Assembly: GCF_017312725.1 (NCBI RefSeq)
Contig: NZ_BOPO01000055.1
Location: forward strand, 223,252-287,251
DNA from: Actinocatenispora comari
GTDB lineage: Bacteria > Actinomycetota > Actinomycetes > Mycobacteriales > Micromonosporaceae
Reading direction: 5' to 3'
DNA: 64,000 nucleotides
Position 1 is the first letter of the stretch. Each line of letters begins with the position of its first letter. The notes below the pieces were generated by a model. The model was not told the DNA's origin. It did not search any database and was given only the letters and a program-made list of their open reading frames with translations. The translations under genes were made by a program, and so were the position numbers. Of the stretch, positions 42,302 to 50,517 are shown piece by piece.

Positions 42302-42820
42302 GTGAGTGGGATCGAGGCACAGGTCATTGGTACGCAGCGGTTGGAATTGTTGCCGGTACGGGTGGAGTATGCCGAGGAGATGGCTCGGGTGTTGGGTGAT
42401 CCGGCGCTGCACACCTACATCGGTGGGGAGCCGGAGAGCGTTGAGCAGCTGCGTTCACGCTACGAGCGGTGGTCTGCGGGCTCGCCCGACCCGATGGTCA
42501 CCTGGCTCAACTGGGTCATCCGGCTGCGGAGCGACGGTCACCTGACCGGTACGGTCCAGGCGACCATCGGTTCTGACGGCGACGGCCAGGTCGCCGAGGT
42601 CGCTTGGGTGATCGGTACTGCATGGCAGGGCCGGGGCATCGCGACCGAGGCCGCCGGGGCGCTCGTTGACTGGCTCGCCGAGCAGCCTGTGCACGCCATC
42701 GTCGCGCACATCCACCCCGACCATGCGGCGTCGGCCGCCGTTGCTGCCGCGGCCGGCCTGGCGCCCACCGACCGGTGGCAGGACGGCGAGCGCCGGTGGC
42801 GGCGAAGCATCCAGCGGTAA
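42302..42820 (+). CDS. GNAT-family N-acetyltransferase
   Basis: About 172 residues. GNAT landmarks: the N-terminal GTQRLELLPVRVEYAEEMARVL, motif A VAEVAWVIGTAWQGRGIATEAAGALVDW (acetyl-CoA pyrophosphate loop) and IVAHIHPDHAASAAVAAAAGL. This layout matches RimJ/RimL-like acetyltransferases. The GTG at 42302 is a compromise: GAAGG abuts it, and another GTG at 42251 has no better site. Substrate unknown. Confidence 0.8.
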   Translation: MSGIEAQVIGTQRLELLPVRVEYAEEMARVLGDPALHTYIGGEPESVEQLRSRYERWSAGSPDPMVTWLNWVIRLRSDGHLTGTVQATIGSDGDGQVAEVAWVIGTAWQGRGIATEAAGALVDWLAEQPVHAIVAHIHPDHAASAAVAAAAGLAPTDRWQDGERRWRRSIQR

Positions 42821-42885
42821 CGGTACGGCCGGTGCCCCGCCGCGACAGGCTCCCGCCGTCGGCGCCCCACCATGGGCTCCTGCGC

Positions 42886-42980
42886 CAAGCGCCCCCGAAG
42901 GTGTCAAGCGCCCCGAGGTGTCAAGCGCCCCAAGGTGTCACGCGCCGCCGAGGTGTCAAGCGCCATCGAGGTAAGGCGCG
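42886..42980. repeat. Tandem 17-18-bp repeat (VNTR)
   Basis: Units GTGTCAAGCGCCCCGAG (42901-42917), GTGTCAAGCGCCCCAAG (42918-42934), an 18-base variant (42935-42952) and another (42953-42970) are flanked by a partial unit at 42886-42900 and a decayed one at 42971-42980. It is intergenic, between the converging GNAT and M23 genes. Each unit could act as a short protein-binding site or simply vary in copy number. Confidence 0.85.
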
Positions 42981-43075
42981 CCCCACCGGCTCGGCGTCAG
43001 CGCACCATCGCTGCTCCAGGCCTCAGCGCGCCGCCCCGGCCTCGGGCCTGACGTGCAGCCAAGCAGGCTGAGCGT

Positions 43076-44287
43076 TCAGCCTTGGCCGGCGGCGCGGAGG
43101 ACGTGCAGGCCGTGCGCGTTCAGGTAGGGGAGCGGGTTGAAGGGGACGCCGTTGCGGCGCATCTCGAAGTGCAGGTGCGGGCCGTGCGAGTCGCCCGTGT
43201 TACCGGACAGCGCGATCACCTGGCCGGCGCGTACCCACTGTCCATCGTGGACAAGAACCTTGGAGTTGTGGCCGTAGACGGTGGCGATGCCCTGTCCGTT
43301 CTCGATGCCGACGGCGCGGCCGTACCCGTCGTACCAGCCGGCGATGCTGACCCGGCCGGCGTGCGCGGCGTGGATCGGGGTGCGCATCGGTACCGCGAGA
43401 TCGACGCCGGCGTGCAGCACGCCCCACCGGGTGCCGAACCGGGAGCTCACCCAGAAGCGCTTGGCATCCACCGGCAGTCGCCACGCACTGCCGCGATCGA
43501 CGTAGGTCGGCTTCGGCGCGGGCTTGGCGGGCTTCGCGGCGGGCTTGCGCGTGTCCGGCTGCTTCGCCGGCGTGCGGGCGCCGTCCTGTTGCTCCGCGGG
43601 CTTCGCCGGCTCGTGGCTCGGCGTACTGGTGTCGCCCGGTGCGGGCCGGTCCTGACCGCGGCTGGCGGCGGTGTGGCGCCGGGCATCGGACTGCTGGGCG
43701 GATGCGTTGGCCGCCTGGGTGACCTGGCCGCCGTCACCGGTGCGTACCGCGACCGCCGTGGTCGCGCTCGCGGCGATGACCACGCTGCCCATCAACGCGG
43801 CGACACCGATGCGCAGCGTCCGCGGGCGCCGGGCGAGCGCCACGGTTCGCCTGCCGACGCCCCGCCACCAGCGCGGGTCGGACACGCGGGCCACGGCCGT
43901 GCGTGCGTGCCGACGCCACGGCGTGGTCCGCAGCGTGGTCCAGAAAGACACGAGAGCGGTACGGGCGTGCCGCCGCCACGGTGTCGTCCGCAGCGTGGTC
44001 CAGGCTGTGCGCGCGGCGCTATGAGCATGCTGCCGCCAGGGTGTCGTGCGCAGCGCGGTCCAGGCCGTACGGGCGTGCCGGCGCCACGGCGTGGTCCGCA
44101 GCATGGCCCCGAAGGCGAGCAGCGCCGTAGCGGCACGTCGACCCGTTGTCCGCAGTGCGGTCTGCAACGGGCGGAGCGCTGCCACGGTGCGCCGCCGCCA
44201 CGGCGTCGCGCGCAGCGTGGTGCGCAGCGACAGGAACCTACGTAGTGCCGAATCGAGGGCACGGAACAGCAACGACAGGGGGTTCAT
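43076..44287 (-). CDS. M23 (LytM-like) metallopeptidase with Trp/Arg-rich internal repeats
   Basis: 403 residues. The N-terminal cytoplasmic part (1-140) is basic and contains a repeat, TTPWRRHART, four times (residues about 60-130). A membrane anchor follows (about 150-175), then a Pro/Ala/Lys linker (about 180-265) and an M23 domain (about 275-400). Zinc and catalytic motifs are GVLHAGVDLAVP, YGHNSKVLV and HGPHLHFEM. It should cleave peptidoglycan cross-bridges outside the membrane. The repeat-bearing cytoplasmic tail is unusual for the family. ATG at 44287 has AAGGA upstream. It diverges from the SRPBCC genes. Confidence 0.88.
   Translation of the reverse strand: MNPLSLLFRALDSALRRFLSLRTTLRATPWRRRTVAALRPLQTALRTTGRRAATALLAFGAMLRTTPWRRHARTAWTALRTTPWRQHAHSAARTAWTTLRTTPWRRHARTALVSFWTTLRTTPWRRHARTAVARVSDPRWWRGVGRRTVALARRPRTLRIGVAALMGSVVIAASATTAVAVRTGDGGQVTQAANASAQQSDARRHTAASRGQDRPAPGDTSTPSHEPAKPAEQQDGARTPAKQPDTRKPAAKPAKPAPKPTYVDRGSAWRLPVDAKRFWVSSRFGTRWGVLHAGVDLAVPMRTPIHAAHAGRVSIAGWYDGYGRAVGIENGQGIATVYGHNSKVLVHDGQWVRAGQVIALSGNTGDSHGPHLHFEMRRNGVPFNPLPYLNAHGLHVLRAAGQG
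43900..44110. repeat. 60-bp-periodic repeat inside the M23 gene
   Basis: The minus-strand codons for LRTTPWRRHARTA recur at 60, 60 and about 51-base intervals (cores near 43905, 43965, 44025 and 44076), so units are about 17-20 residues. Third positions vary between copies while the amino acids are kept, suggesting selection on the protein rather than recent slippage alone. Confidence 0.8.
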
Positions 44288-44665
44288 GGGGGGAGTCCTT
44301 GCGTCGGCGGTCCGGCGATGGGGAAGGGGGTTCGCCGTGGCCGCTGTCGGGGGGATGCACTTGTCCGGGCCTCGGCTCGGGCTCCGAGCCTGGGGCTCAT
44401 GTCGCGGGCGGCCGGGGGACCATCCGACGGCAGCGCCCACCGTAGACGGAGTGTGACCGGAGGTGTGCGCTGTACGCGGCAATTGGAACGCCTGCGCGGT
44501 ACGCGTGGATTGCTTTGCCCGGGTGGCTCCCGATTCCTGGTGTGGGTGCTGCGTCACATCGTGACGGTCACCTCAGGCAACGCCATGATCACCTTGGAGT
44601 AACCGATCCGCGCGGCCGTCCTCGAGCCGGCGCGTTGGCGGGCGAGCAGGGACGACGGAGGGCTT
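44288..44665. other. Divergent control region of the M23 and SRPBCC genes
   Basis: No gene supported. A hairpin with arms GGCTCGG (44374-44380) and CCGAGCC (44384-44390) lies about 90 bases upstream of the M23 start. I compared the M23 leader by eye with the c-di-AMP (ydaO-type) riboswitch found before actinomycete cell-wall hydrolases and could not confirm it. Confidence 0.45.
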
Positions 44666-44687
44666 TACATTCGTCTGGAGGAATGTA
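44666..44687. promoter_or_regulatory. Inverted repeat over the ribosome site, probable ArsR operator
   Basis: TACATTC (44666-44672) and GAATGTA (44681-44687) are perfect 7-base arms around GTCTGGAG, which holds the Shine-Dalgarno. The site lies 10 bases upstream of the SRPBCC start. The next gene encodes an ArsR-type HTH, so autorepression is likely. The same inverted repeat in RNA could also hide the ribosome site. Confidence 0.7.
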
Positions 44688-44697
44688 TGATGAGCGC

Positions 44698-45165
44698 ATG
44701 ACCGAAACGATCGAACGCGTCGTCGCCGCATCGCCCGAGCACGTCTGGCAGCTGTGGACCACCCCCGAGGGCATCTCCCGCTGGTGGGCACCGGAAGGCT
44801 TCCGCACCGACGTCACCCAGCTCGACCTGCGGCCCGGCGGCGAACTGACCTACACCATGACCGCCGTCGCGCCCGAACAGGTCGCCTTCATGCAGCAGCA
44901 CGGGATGCCGCTGGCCACCGAGTCCCGCAAGCACTTCACCGACCTCGACGAGCCGACCCGCCTGGGCTACCGGTCCGTGATCGACTTCGTGCCCGACCAC
45001 GAGCCGTACGAGCAGCTCACCGAGATCGAGCTGACCCCGGTCGAGGGCGGCACCCGCATCGTGATGCGCATCGAGGAGATGCACGACCAGGAGTGGACCG
45101 GCCGGCTGGTTGCCGGACGCACCAACGAACTGGACAACCTCGCCCAGCTCGTCGCGGCAGAGTGA
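44698..45165 (+). CDS. SRPBCC/AHSA1-domain protein
   Basis: 155 residues. The single START-like domain begins MTETIERVVAASPEHVWQLWTTPEGISRWWAPEGF and ends in a long C-terminal helix (RTNELDNLAQLVAAE). AHSA1-like proteins bind hydrophobic ligands in a cavity. The GGAGGA lies 13 bases upstream of this ATG and directly against an in-frame ATG at 44683, so the start could be five codons earlier. It is coupled to the ArsR-SRPBCC gene by a 4-base overlap. Confidence 0.88.
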   Translation: MTETIERVVAASPEHVWQLWTTPEGISRWWAPEGFRTDVTQLDLRPGGELTYTMTAVAPEQVAFMQQHGMPLATESRKHFTDLDEPTRLGYRSVIDFVPDHEPYEQLTEIELTPVEGGTRIVMRIEEMHDQEWTGRLVAGRTNELDNLAQLVAAE

Positions 45166-45983
45166 CACCCGCCGCCGACTCGGCCGGCGAGCCGGTCGAC
45201 ATCCAACGCGCGCTCGCGGCCGTCGGTGAGCCCACGCGGTACCGGATCGTCGAACTGCTCGCCGCCCGGGCTCGCACGGTGGGTGAGGTGACCGAGGCGA
45301 TCGGTGCCCTGCAACCGCAGACCACCAAGCACCTGCAGACGTTGGCGGCGGCCGGCGTCGTCCGGCTGCACAAGCTGGGGCGCCGCCGCGTCGCCCGCCT
45401 CGACCGGGCCACCCTGCAACGGGTGGCCGAACACTTCAGCCGTCTGGCCGAGAGCGACCCCGACGACGACGTGCTCGACCGGTACGAGGCCGCGATCGCC
45501 ACCGAGACCGCACGAGCGCCGGGTGAGCGAGTGCTGCGGCTGCACCGCACCGTACGGGCATCGGCCGCCACCGTGTGGGCGGCGTGGACGCAACCACAGC
45601 AGGCGGCGCGCTGGTGGGCGCCACGACACTTCGCCGTCGAGACGTTCGACCTCGCACCGCGCGCCGGCGCACCGATCCGGCTCGTACTGCGGGAAGGAGA
45701 CCACGCCCGGTACGAGTCGGTGGGCCGGGTGATCGAGGCCGACGTCGACCGCCGGCTGGTGTTCAGCCTGGCTCCGGTCGATCAGGCCGGAACGCCGCTG
45801 TTCTCCGCGGAGCACACGGTCGACATCCACCAGAACCGCACCGGTACCACCACCGTCACCCTGCTCATCCGCGTGTCGGACGTGTCGCCCGAGGCGGCCC
45901 CGGCCGTCGCCGGCCTCGAACCAGGATGGACGCAGCTACTCGACGCGCTCGTTTCACTGGTGCAGTCCGAAGACCATCCATGA
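45162..45983 (+). CDS. ArsR-type HTH regulator fused to an SRPBCC ligand domain
   Basis: 273 residues. Residues about 10-90 form a winged helix (VDIQRALAAVGEPTRYRIVELLAARARTVGEVTEAIGALQPQTTKHLQTL). Residues about 120-270 form an AHSA1/SRPBCC domain (LHRTVRASAATVWAAWTQPQQAARWWAPRHF). The GTG start overlaps the previous stop (GTGA). The fusion suggests a regulator whose own ligand cavity replaces the metal site of classical ArsR. With the stand-alone SRPBCC protein it forms a two-gene sensor unit behind the palindrome at 44666. Confidence 0.9.
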   Translation: MTPAADSAGEPVDIQRALAAVGEPTRYRIVELLAARARTVGEVTEAIGALQPQTTKHLQTLAAAGVVRLHKLGRRRVARLDRATLQRVAEHFSRLAESDPDDDVLDRYEAAIATETARAPGERVLRLHRTVRASAATVWAAWTQPQQAARWWAPRHFAVETFDLAPRAGAPIRLVLREGDHARYESVGRVIEADVDRRLVFSLAPVDQAGTPLFSAEHTVDIHQNRTGTTTVTLLIRVSDVSPEAAPAVAGLEPGWTQLLDALVSLVQSEDHP

Positions 45984-46399
45984 GCGACACCGCTGCGAAA
46001 CGGCGCTCCGGCGCGCTTGGGGAGTGCTGAAGGCCGAGGGCCGTCGCCAGAAACGAACGCATCGACGCGGCGCGGCAGCCACTCTCGGGACGAACCCTAT
46101 GAGCTGGAGCGCGTTTCGGGTTGTCGGGTGATAACCGGCGGAGGCTATCCCGTCACGGCCCCCCAAGCGCAGCCGAACAGACTGCCGCCGGGGCCGCCGG
46201 CGTGGGCTGGTCCGGGCCGCGGGCGGGTGACGAGCCCTGACACCGGCCGGCTCTCCGGAGGGTGGGGCGACGGCGACGGGATGGCGGACCTCGATGTGGT
46301 AGTTGTTTCACGGAAGCGGCTAGCCGCGGTGGTACGTCACGGCATACGTCGCGATGCTTCGGTCAGTCTCTGCAACAACGACGGACTCGAAAGGCTCCC
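45984..46399. other. Intergenic region without clear elements
   Basis: 416 bases with no supported gene on either strand. The last bases contain the AAAGG (46390-46394) ribosome site for the kinase-like gene. No distinct promoter or repeat was recognised. Confidence 0.5.
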
Positions 46400-47308
46400 G
46401 TGCCAACGCCGAAGATGCATCCGGACGAAGCCGACGTCGACCCACCGCTGGTCGCTAGGTTGCTCGCGACGCAATTTCCGCAGTGGGCAGACCTGCCCGT
46501 CGTCAAGGTCGCATCGGACGGCACCGACAACGCGATGTACCGCTTGGGCGACGACATGTCGGTACGCCTGCCCCGTGTACCCGGAGCGGCCGAGATGGTG
46601 GGAAAGGAGCAGCGGTGGTTGCCGAAGCTTGCTCCGCTTCTGCCGCTGGCAGTACCAGTGCCGCTGGCAGCGGGCATGCCTGACGACCAATACCCCTACC
46701 CATGGTCGGTCTATCGGTGGCTGGTCGGCACGGACCTCACTCACGACGCCGGCGTCGACGGGGAAGACGTAGCCGTCGGGCTCGGGCGGTTCCTCACCGC
46801 ACTTCAGCGAATCGACACCACCGACGGACCGCTGTCGGTTCGGGCCACGCCAGTCGATCCCCGAGACGACGAGGCGGTCCGATCTACCATCGGCTCTCTC
46901 GCCGCCGCGGGAGTCATCGACTTGGAGCCGGCGATCGCCGTGTGGGAAGCCGCGCTGGCGGCGCCCGCATGGGGTGGCTCGCCCGTGTGGACTCACGGTG
47001 ACCTGTTCCCTTCGAACCTGCTCGCGACCAACGGCCTACTGACCGGTGTCATCGACTTTGGACTACTTGGGTTAGGAGATCCGGCCTGCGACATGCTGCC
47101 GGCGTGGACGCTGCTGGCCACCGGAACCCGTGACCTGTTTCGCGCGGAATCCGGCGCCGACGACGCGACCTGGATGCGGGGGCGCGGTTGGGCATTGAGC
47201 GCCGGGCTCGGAGCCGTACGCGTCTACCGAGTCAGCAATCCGGCGCTGGCGGCAGCCGGTCAGCGTGCCATCGCCGAAACCATCGCCGACTACCAGCGCA
47301 AGTGCTGA
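46400..47308 (+). CDS. Aminoglycoside phosphotransferase (APH)-family kinase-like protein
   Basis: 302 residues. The catalytic loop is THGDLFPSN (H199, D201, N206) and the metal-binding motif IDFG (D219) is followed by LGLGDPACDMLPAW, as in the APH family. The N-terminal lobe has VKVASDGTDNAMYRLGDDMSVRLPR. GTG start with AAAGG 5 bases upstream. Family members phosphorylate aminoglycosides, macrolides, hydroxyurea or metabolites such as thiamine and choline; this single gene gives no substrate hint, so resistance should not be assumed. Confidence 0.85.
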   Translation: MPTPKMHPDEADVDPPLVARLLATQFPQWADLPVVKVASDGTDNAMYRLGDDMSVRLPRVPGAAEMVGKEQRWLPKLAPLLPLAVPVPLAAGMPDDQYPYPWSVYRWLVGTDLTHDAGVDGEDVAVGLGRFLTALQRIDTTDGPLSVRATPVDPRDDEAVRSTIGSLAAAGVIDLEPAIAVWEAALAAPAWGGSPVWTHGDLFPSNLLATNGLLTGVIDFGLLGLGDPACDMLPAWTLLATGTRDLFRAESGADDATWMRGRGWALSAGLGAVRVYRVSNPALAAAGQRAIAETIADYQRKC

Positions 47309-47546
47309 CGTAACCGGCACCGACTGTTCCGCTCAGCCGGAACATGTCGGGTTCCGTAGCTTCGCCCGCCGGCTAGGCCCTCCCAGTCGATGAGACGTTT
47401 GGCTGGCGCCTGCCGGCGGCGTCCACTCGCTCGTTCTCCGTGCCATAACCAGCCCATGTCTTGGACGGGAAGTGATGGGAACCGATGGCAAAGTGGTGCC
47501 GGGTAGAGGGAAGCAGCGGGCAACGGCCTCACCCGACCGACCCTTG

Positions 47547-48587
47547 TTACTCGGCGAAGCGGTAGAGGCGGTATTGCTTGCGGCCGTTGGTGTCCGTGCG
47601 GGTCGGGTTGAGGCCGATGAAGACGCGTTCCTTGCCGCCGTTGTCGGGGTCGGCCTCGACCTTGACGCCCTCGGCCTCCAGCGAACCCACGTACCCGCCG
47701 TTGATCTGGTACGTCTTGACGTGCGTGAGGGTGCCGCCGTTGGTGTAGAGATACTTGTAGATCGTCGGATGCTGCCCGGCCGCGCCGCCGAACAGGTACA
47801 GGAACTTCTGGCCCGATCCCACGCCCTTGATGTCGAAGCCCTGGAACGAGTTGTTCGGCCGGGTGGACAGCTTGAAGTGCGAGACCCGGTAGCCCGACAG
47901 CTGCGCGATCGACATCCGGCGGTCCGAGTCGGCGGTCAGCGCCTTGGTCAGTGCCGCCAGCTTGTAGACGCCGTAGTAGGTGTTGGCGGCGCTGCTGTCG
48001 AGCTGCGACCGGAACGCGATGCGGTCGCTGCCGTCGGCGATCGCCACGGCGTTGCGGTAGCCCTCGCCGGAGTGGCCGGGGGCGACCGCGGCGAGCCCGG
48101 TGACGGTGCCGAGCACCCGGTAGGAGGCCTTCGTGGAGCCGCTGGCCGCCGGCAGGTACTCGATCAGCGAGGCGTCCCGGCTCCAGTACGGCGAGACCGA
48201 GCCGTGGTTGCTGCCGATCCAGGCGTAGGTGTGCGTGCCGCTGGTGTACACGTCGAGCGACTCCCCGTGGCCGTACCCGGGCAGGCTGACCGTGTCGAGC
48301 TGCGTGCACGTCTTCGCCGAGGTTTCCTGGCAGCGCGACAGCTGGGTGTTGGTCCCGATCCGCTGGGTGTACAGGATGTCGTGGCCGCGGCCGTGGTCGA
48401 ACGCCTGGATGGCCCTGTCGCCGGCCGGCAGCGGGTCGTACTGGAAGACCCGCTCGGGCACCAGCGACCGCGTCGAGACGGCCGATGCGGCGGTACCGGT
48501 GAGAAGCAGTGCCGCGCCGGCCGCCGCGACGACCAACCCGGCCCGCGCGAGGTGTCGTACCCGGCGGTGGCTCGATCCGGAATCCAT
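47547..48587 (-). CDS. Secreted beta-propeller protein, TagC/P68 RBP/helveticin J-like
   Basis: 346 residues with a Sec signal peptide (1-36, ending near ASAVS). The mature part resembles the five-bladed propeller of the P68 receptor-binding/TagC-like and helveticin J families: RAIQAFDHGRGHDILYTQR, then LSRC, the hallmark PGYGHGESLDVY, HTYAWIGSNHG, NNSFQGFDIKGVG and a final GLEAEG-like YVGSLEAEGVKV. Two Cys (in LSRCQETSAKTC) probably pair. Possible roles are a bacteriocin-like or wall-glycan-binding protein. Assignment is from pattern memory, not a search. Confidence 0.6.
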   Translation of the reverse strand: MDSGSSHRRVRHLARAGLVVAAAGAALLLTGTAASAVSTRSLVPERVFQYDPLPAGDRAIQAFDHGRGHDILYTQRIGTNTQLSRCQETSAKTCTQLDTVSLPGYGHGESLDVYTSGTHTYAWIGSNHGSVSPYWSRDASLIEYLPAASGSTKASYRVLGTVTGLAAVAPGHSGEGYRNAVAIADGSDRIAFRSQLDSSAANTYYGVYKLAALTKALTADSDRRMSIAQLSGYRVSHFKLSTRPNNSFQGFDIKGVGSGQKFLYLFGGAAGQHPTIYKYLYTNGGTLTHVKTYQINGGYVGSLEAEGVKVEADPDNGGKERVFIGLNPTRTDTNGRKQYRLYRFAE

Positions 48588-48768
48588 CGGCGAAGCCTAA
48601 TCGGTGGCGTTCGGCACTTGGGGCGCCTGACGGCGCACTACCACATCAAGACTGGAGAACCTGTCTGAGCGGGAGGCTGCTCGCGGACCACGCGTTCGGC
48701 GACCGGAAGCTCGTCTGTTCGACCTCGCAACTGATGTCCCAGGCCACCGTCGGCGGTGTCGTGGTTCG

Positions 48769-49398
48769 TCAGGTCCGGGTCGGTGGCGCGCTCATGGCCG
48801 CTGCCAGGAAGGTGATCGCGAAGCGTCGGGACTCCTCGCCTGCCGCCGGCGAGGGGCCGGTGACGGGTCGACGGTGGGAGATCTCGACGCGGTCCACGGC
48901 GGTGACCGCGAGAAGCCCGCGCATCCGGAACCACAGCTCCGGTGGCGACAGGTCTGGTAGCGCGCGCTGGAACTCTGCGAGGTAGCGGTCGCGGACCAGG
49001 TCCTCGACGGGGCCGTTCCAGCTGCGCATCTCCTCGGCCGGGTCGCTGAGGATGGTCATGATCAGCTGCGAGGTTTGGGCGCTGCTCTCGTCGCCTTCGG
49101 TGATCACGTCGAACAGCGGCCCCGCGAACGCCTCGACCAGCTCGGCGACCCGCGGTTGCGACGTACGGGCAAGCAGCCGATCGAGCCCGGCGCACTGTGC
49201 GGCGTTGATGGGCTCGATCACGCGGCGAACGACGGCGGCCAGCAGCTGAGCCTTGGAACCGAAGTGGTAGCCGACGGCGGCCAGGTTCGCCCCGGCCAGC
49301 TCGGTGATCGCGCGAACCGAGGTGCCCCGGTACCCGCGCTCGGCGAAGAGGCGTTCCGCCGCGTCGAGCAGCTGGGTGCGGGTGTCGGAGGAGGCCAC
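48769..49398 (-). CDS. TetR-family regulator
   Basis: 209 residues. The HTH (6-52) reads TRTQLLDAAERLFAERGYRGTSVRAITELAGANLAAVGYHFGSKAQL, the subgroup with a C-terminal TetR_C_36-like domain (LIMTILSDPAEEMRSWNGPVEDLVRDRYLAEF). It diverges from the ketopantoate-reductase-like gene with a 64-base spacer that holds a palindromic operator, so control of that gene is likely. Confidence 0.92.
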   Translation of the reverse strand: MASSDTRTQLLDAAERLFAERGYRGTSVRAITELAGANLAAVGYHFGSKAQLLAAVVRRVIEPINAAQCAGLDRLLARTSQPRVAELVEAFAGPLFDVITEGDESSAQTSQLIMTILSDPAEEMRSWNGPVEDLVRDRYLAEFQRALPDLSPPELWFRMRGLLAVTAVDRVEISHRRPVTGPSPAAGEESRRFAITFLAAAMSAPPTRT

Positions 49399-49408
49399 GG
49401 TTGGCTAG

Positions 49409-49439
49409 CATACAGACGTTTGATTAAAACGAACGTATG
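49409..49439. promoter_or_regulatory. TetR-type palindromic operator
   Basis: CATACAGACGTTT (49409-49421) and AAACGAACGTATG (49427-49439) pair at 10 of 13 positions around a 5-base AT-rich centre. It fills most of the 64-base gap between the TetR gene and the reductase gene and is the most AT-rich part of the region, so it probably overlaps both promoters. Confidence 0.72.
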
Positions 49440-49462
49440 AATCCCGGCCACGAAGGATCGCC

Positions 49463-50335
49463 ATGAGACTGCTCGTGTACGGCGCCGGCGTCTGCGGCAG
49501 CCTGTTCGCCGCCCAGCTGCAGCAGGCCGGCCACGACGTGTCGCTGCTCGCCCGAGGCGAGCGCCTGGCCGCCCTGCGTCGACACGGGCTGCAACTGGCC
49601 GAGCAGGACAGCCCGGACGTCCGGCGGATAGCGGTGCCGGTGGTCGAGCGCCCGGCCGACGGCTACGACCTGATCGCCGTGTTCGTTCGGGCCCATCAGG
49701 TCGACGACGTGCTGGAGTCCCTCGCCGACGTCGACGGCGACGTGCTGTTCCTGCACAACTGGGCCGCGGGCGCGAAGCCGCTTCGCGCGGTGCTGGGCCA
49801 CCGGCGGGTACTGCTCGGCTTACCTGCGGTCGGCGGCACGATGGACGGTGGCGTGGTCCGGTACCGCGCCCCCAACGTCCTGACCCGCCGGGTCGCGATG
49901 CCGATCGGCGAACCCGAGGGCCACACCACGCCGAGACTGGAACGGATCGTGCGCACGTTCCGCGCCGCCGGCCTCAGCGCCAAGGCCGAGCCGCGGATCG
50001 ACGCCTGGCTCACGACGCACGCCGCGTTCGAGGTACCGCTCGGGCAGGCCGTGCACGTCGCGGGCGGCCCGGTCGCGCTGGCCGACGATCCGGACGCGGT
50101 GCGCCGCATGCTCGGCCGCATCCGGCAGAACCTGGCCGCCATGCCGACGCCGCCGGTACCTCGCGCCTTCAGTGCCGTGCAGACCCTGCCGCACGGACTG
50201 CTCGTCTGGGCACTCCGACGCTTCCTGCGCAGCGCCACGGCCGTACACAGCGGGCTCAGCGATAGCTCGCCCGCGGCAGCCGCGGAACTGGCGCGACTGG
50301 CCGAACAGCTCGACACGTTCACGCAGGTCCCGTAG
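49463..50335 (+). CDS. Ketopantoate reductase-family (ApbA/PanE-like) oxidoreductase
   Basis: 290 residues. N-terminal NADP-binding motif GAGVCGSLFAAQLQQAGHDVSLLARG (residues 7-32) and a C-terminal helical dimer domain with the family region LTTHAAFEVPLG. The catalytic lysine of true PanE is not evident in the usual place, so a different 2-keto or imine substrate is likely. Regulated by the divergent TetR gene. A plausible role is detoxification of a reactive carbonyl. Confidence 0.82.
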   Translation: MRLLVYGAGVCGSLFAAQLQQAGHDVSLLARGERLAALRRHGLQLAEQDSPDVRRIAVPVVERPADGYDLIAVFVRAHQVDDVLESLADVDGDVLFLHNWAAGAKPLRAVLGHRRVLLGLPAVGGTMDGGVVRYRAPNVLTRRVAMPIGEPEGHTTPRLERIVRTFRAAGLSAKAEPRIDAWLTTHAAFEVPLGQAVHVAGGPVALADDPDAVRRMLGRIRQNLAAMPTPPVPRAFSAVQTLPHGLLVWALRRFLRSATAVHSGLSDSSPAAAAELARLAEQLDTFTQVP

Positions 50336-50517
50336 CAGGCAGGCGCCGCGTACGGCCGGGATCGACAGCCGGTGACTGCCGAGTGAGCACGCCGTCGCAC
50401 GTCGACCTCGCCGCCAGCCAGAGTGGGGACGAGTCGATTGCCAACCGGCCGCGCTCTCTCTAGGGTGAGCCGCGAATGACAGCGTTGTCATCACGGCCGT
50501 AGTTGATGGAGAGGGCG

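Noticed and set aside
44288..44560. Possible c-di-AMP riboswitch upstream of the M23 gene
   Set aside because: Such elements precede many actinomycete cell-wall hydrolases, but the conserved core could not be matched by eye in the leader.
46400..47308. Aminoglycoside resistance gene
   Set aside because: The kinase motifs define only the broad APH family, most of whose actinomycete members have unknown metabolic substrates.
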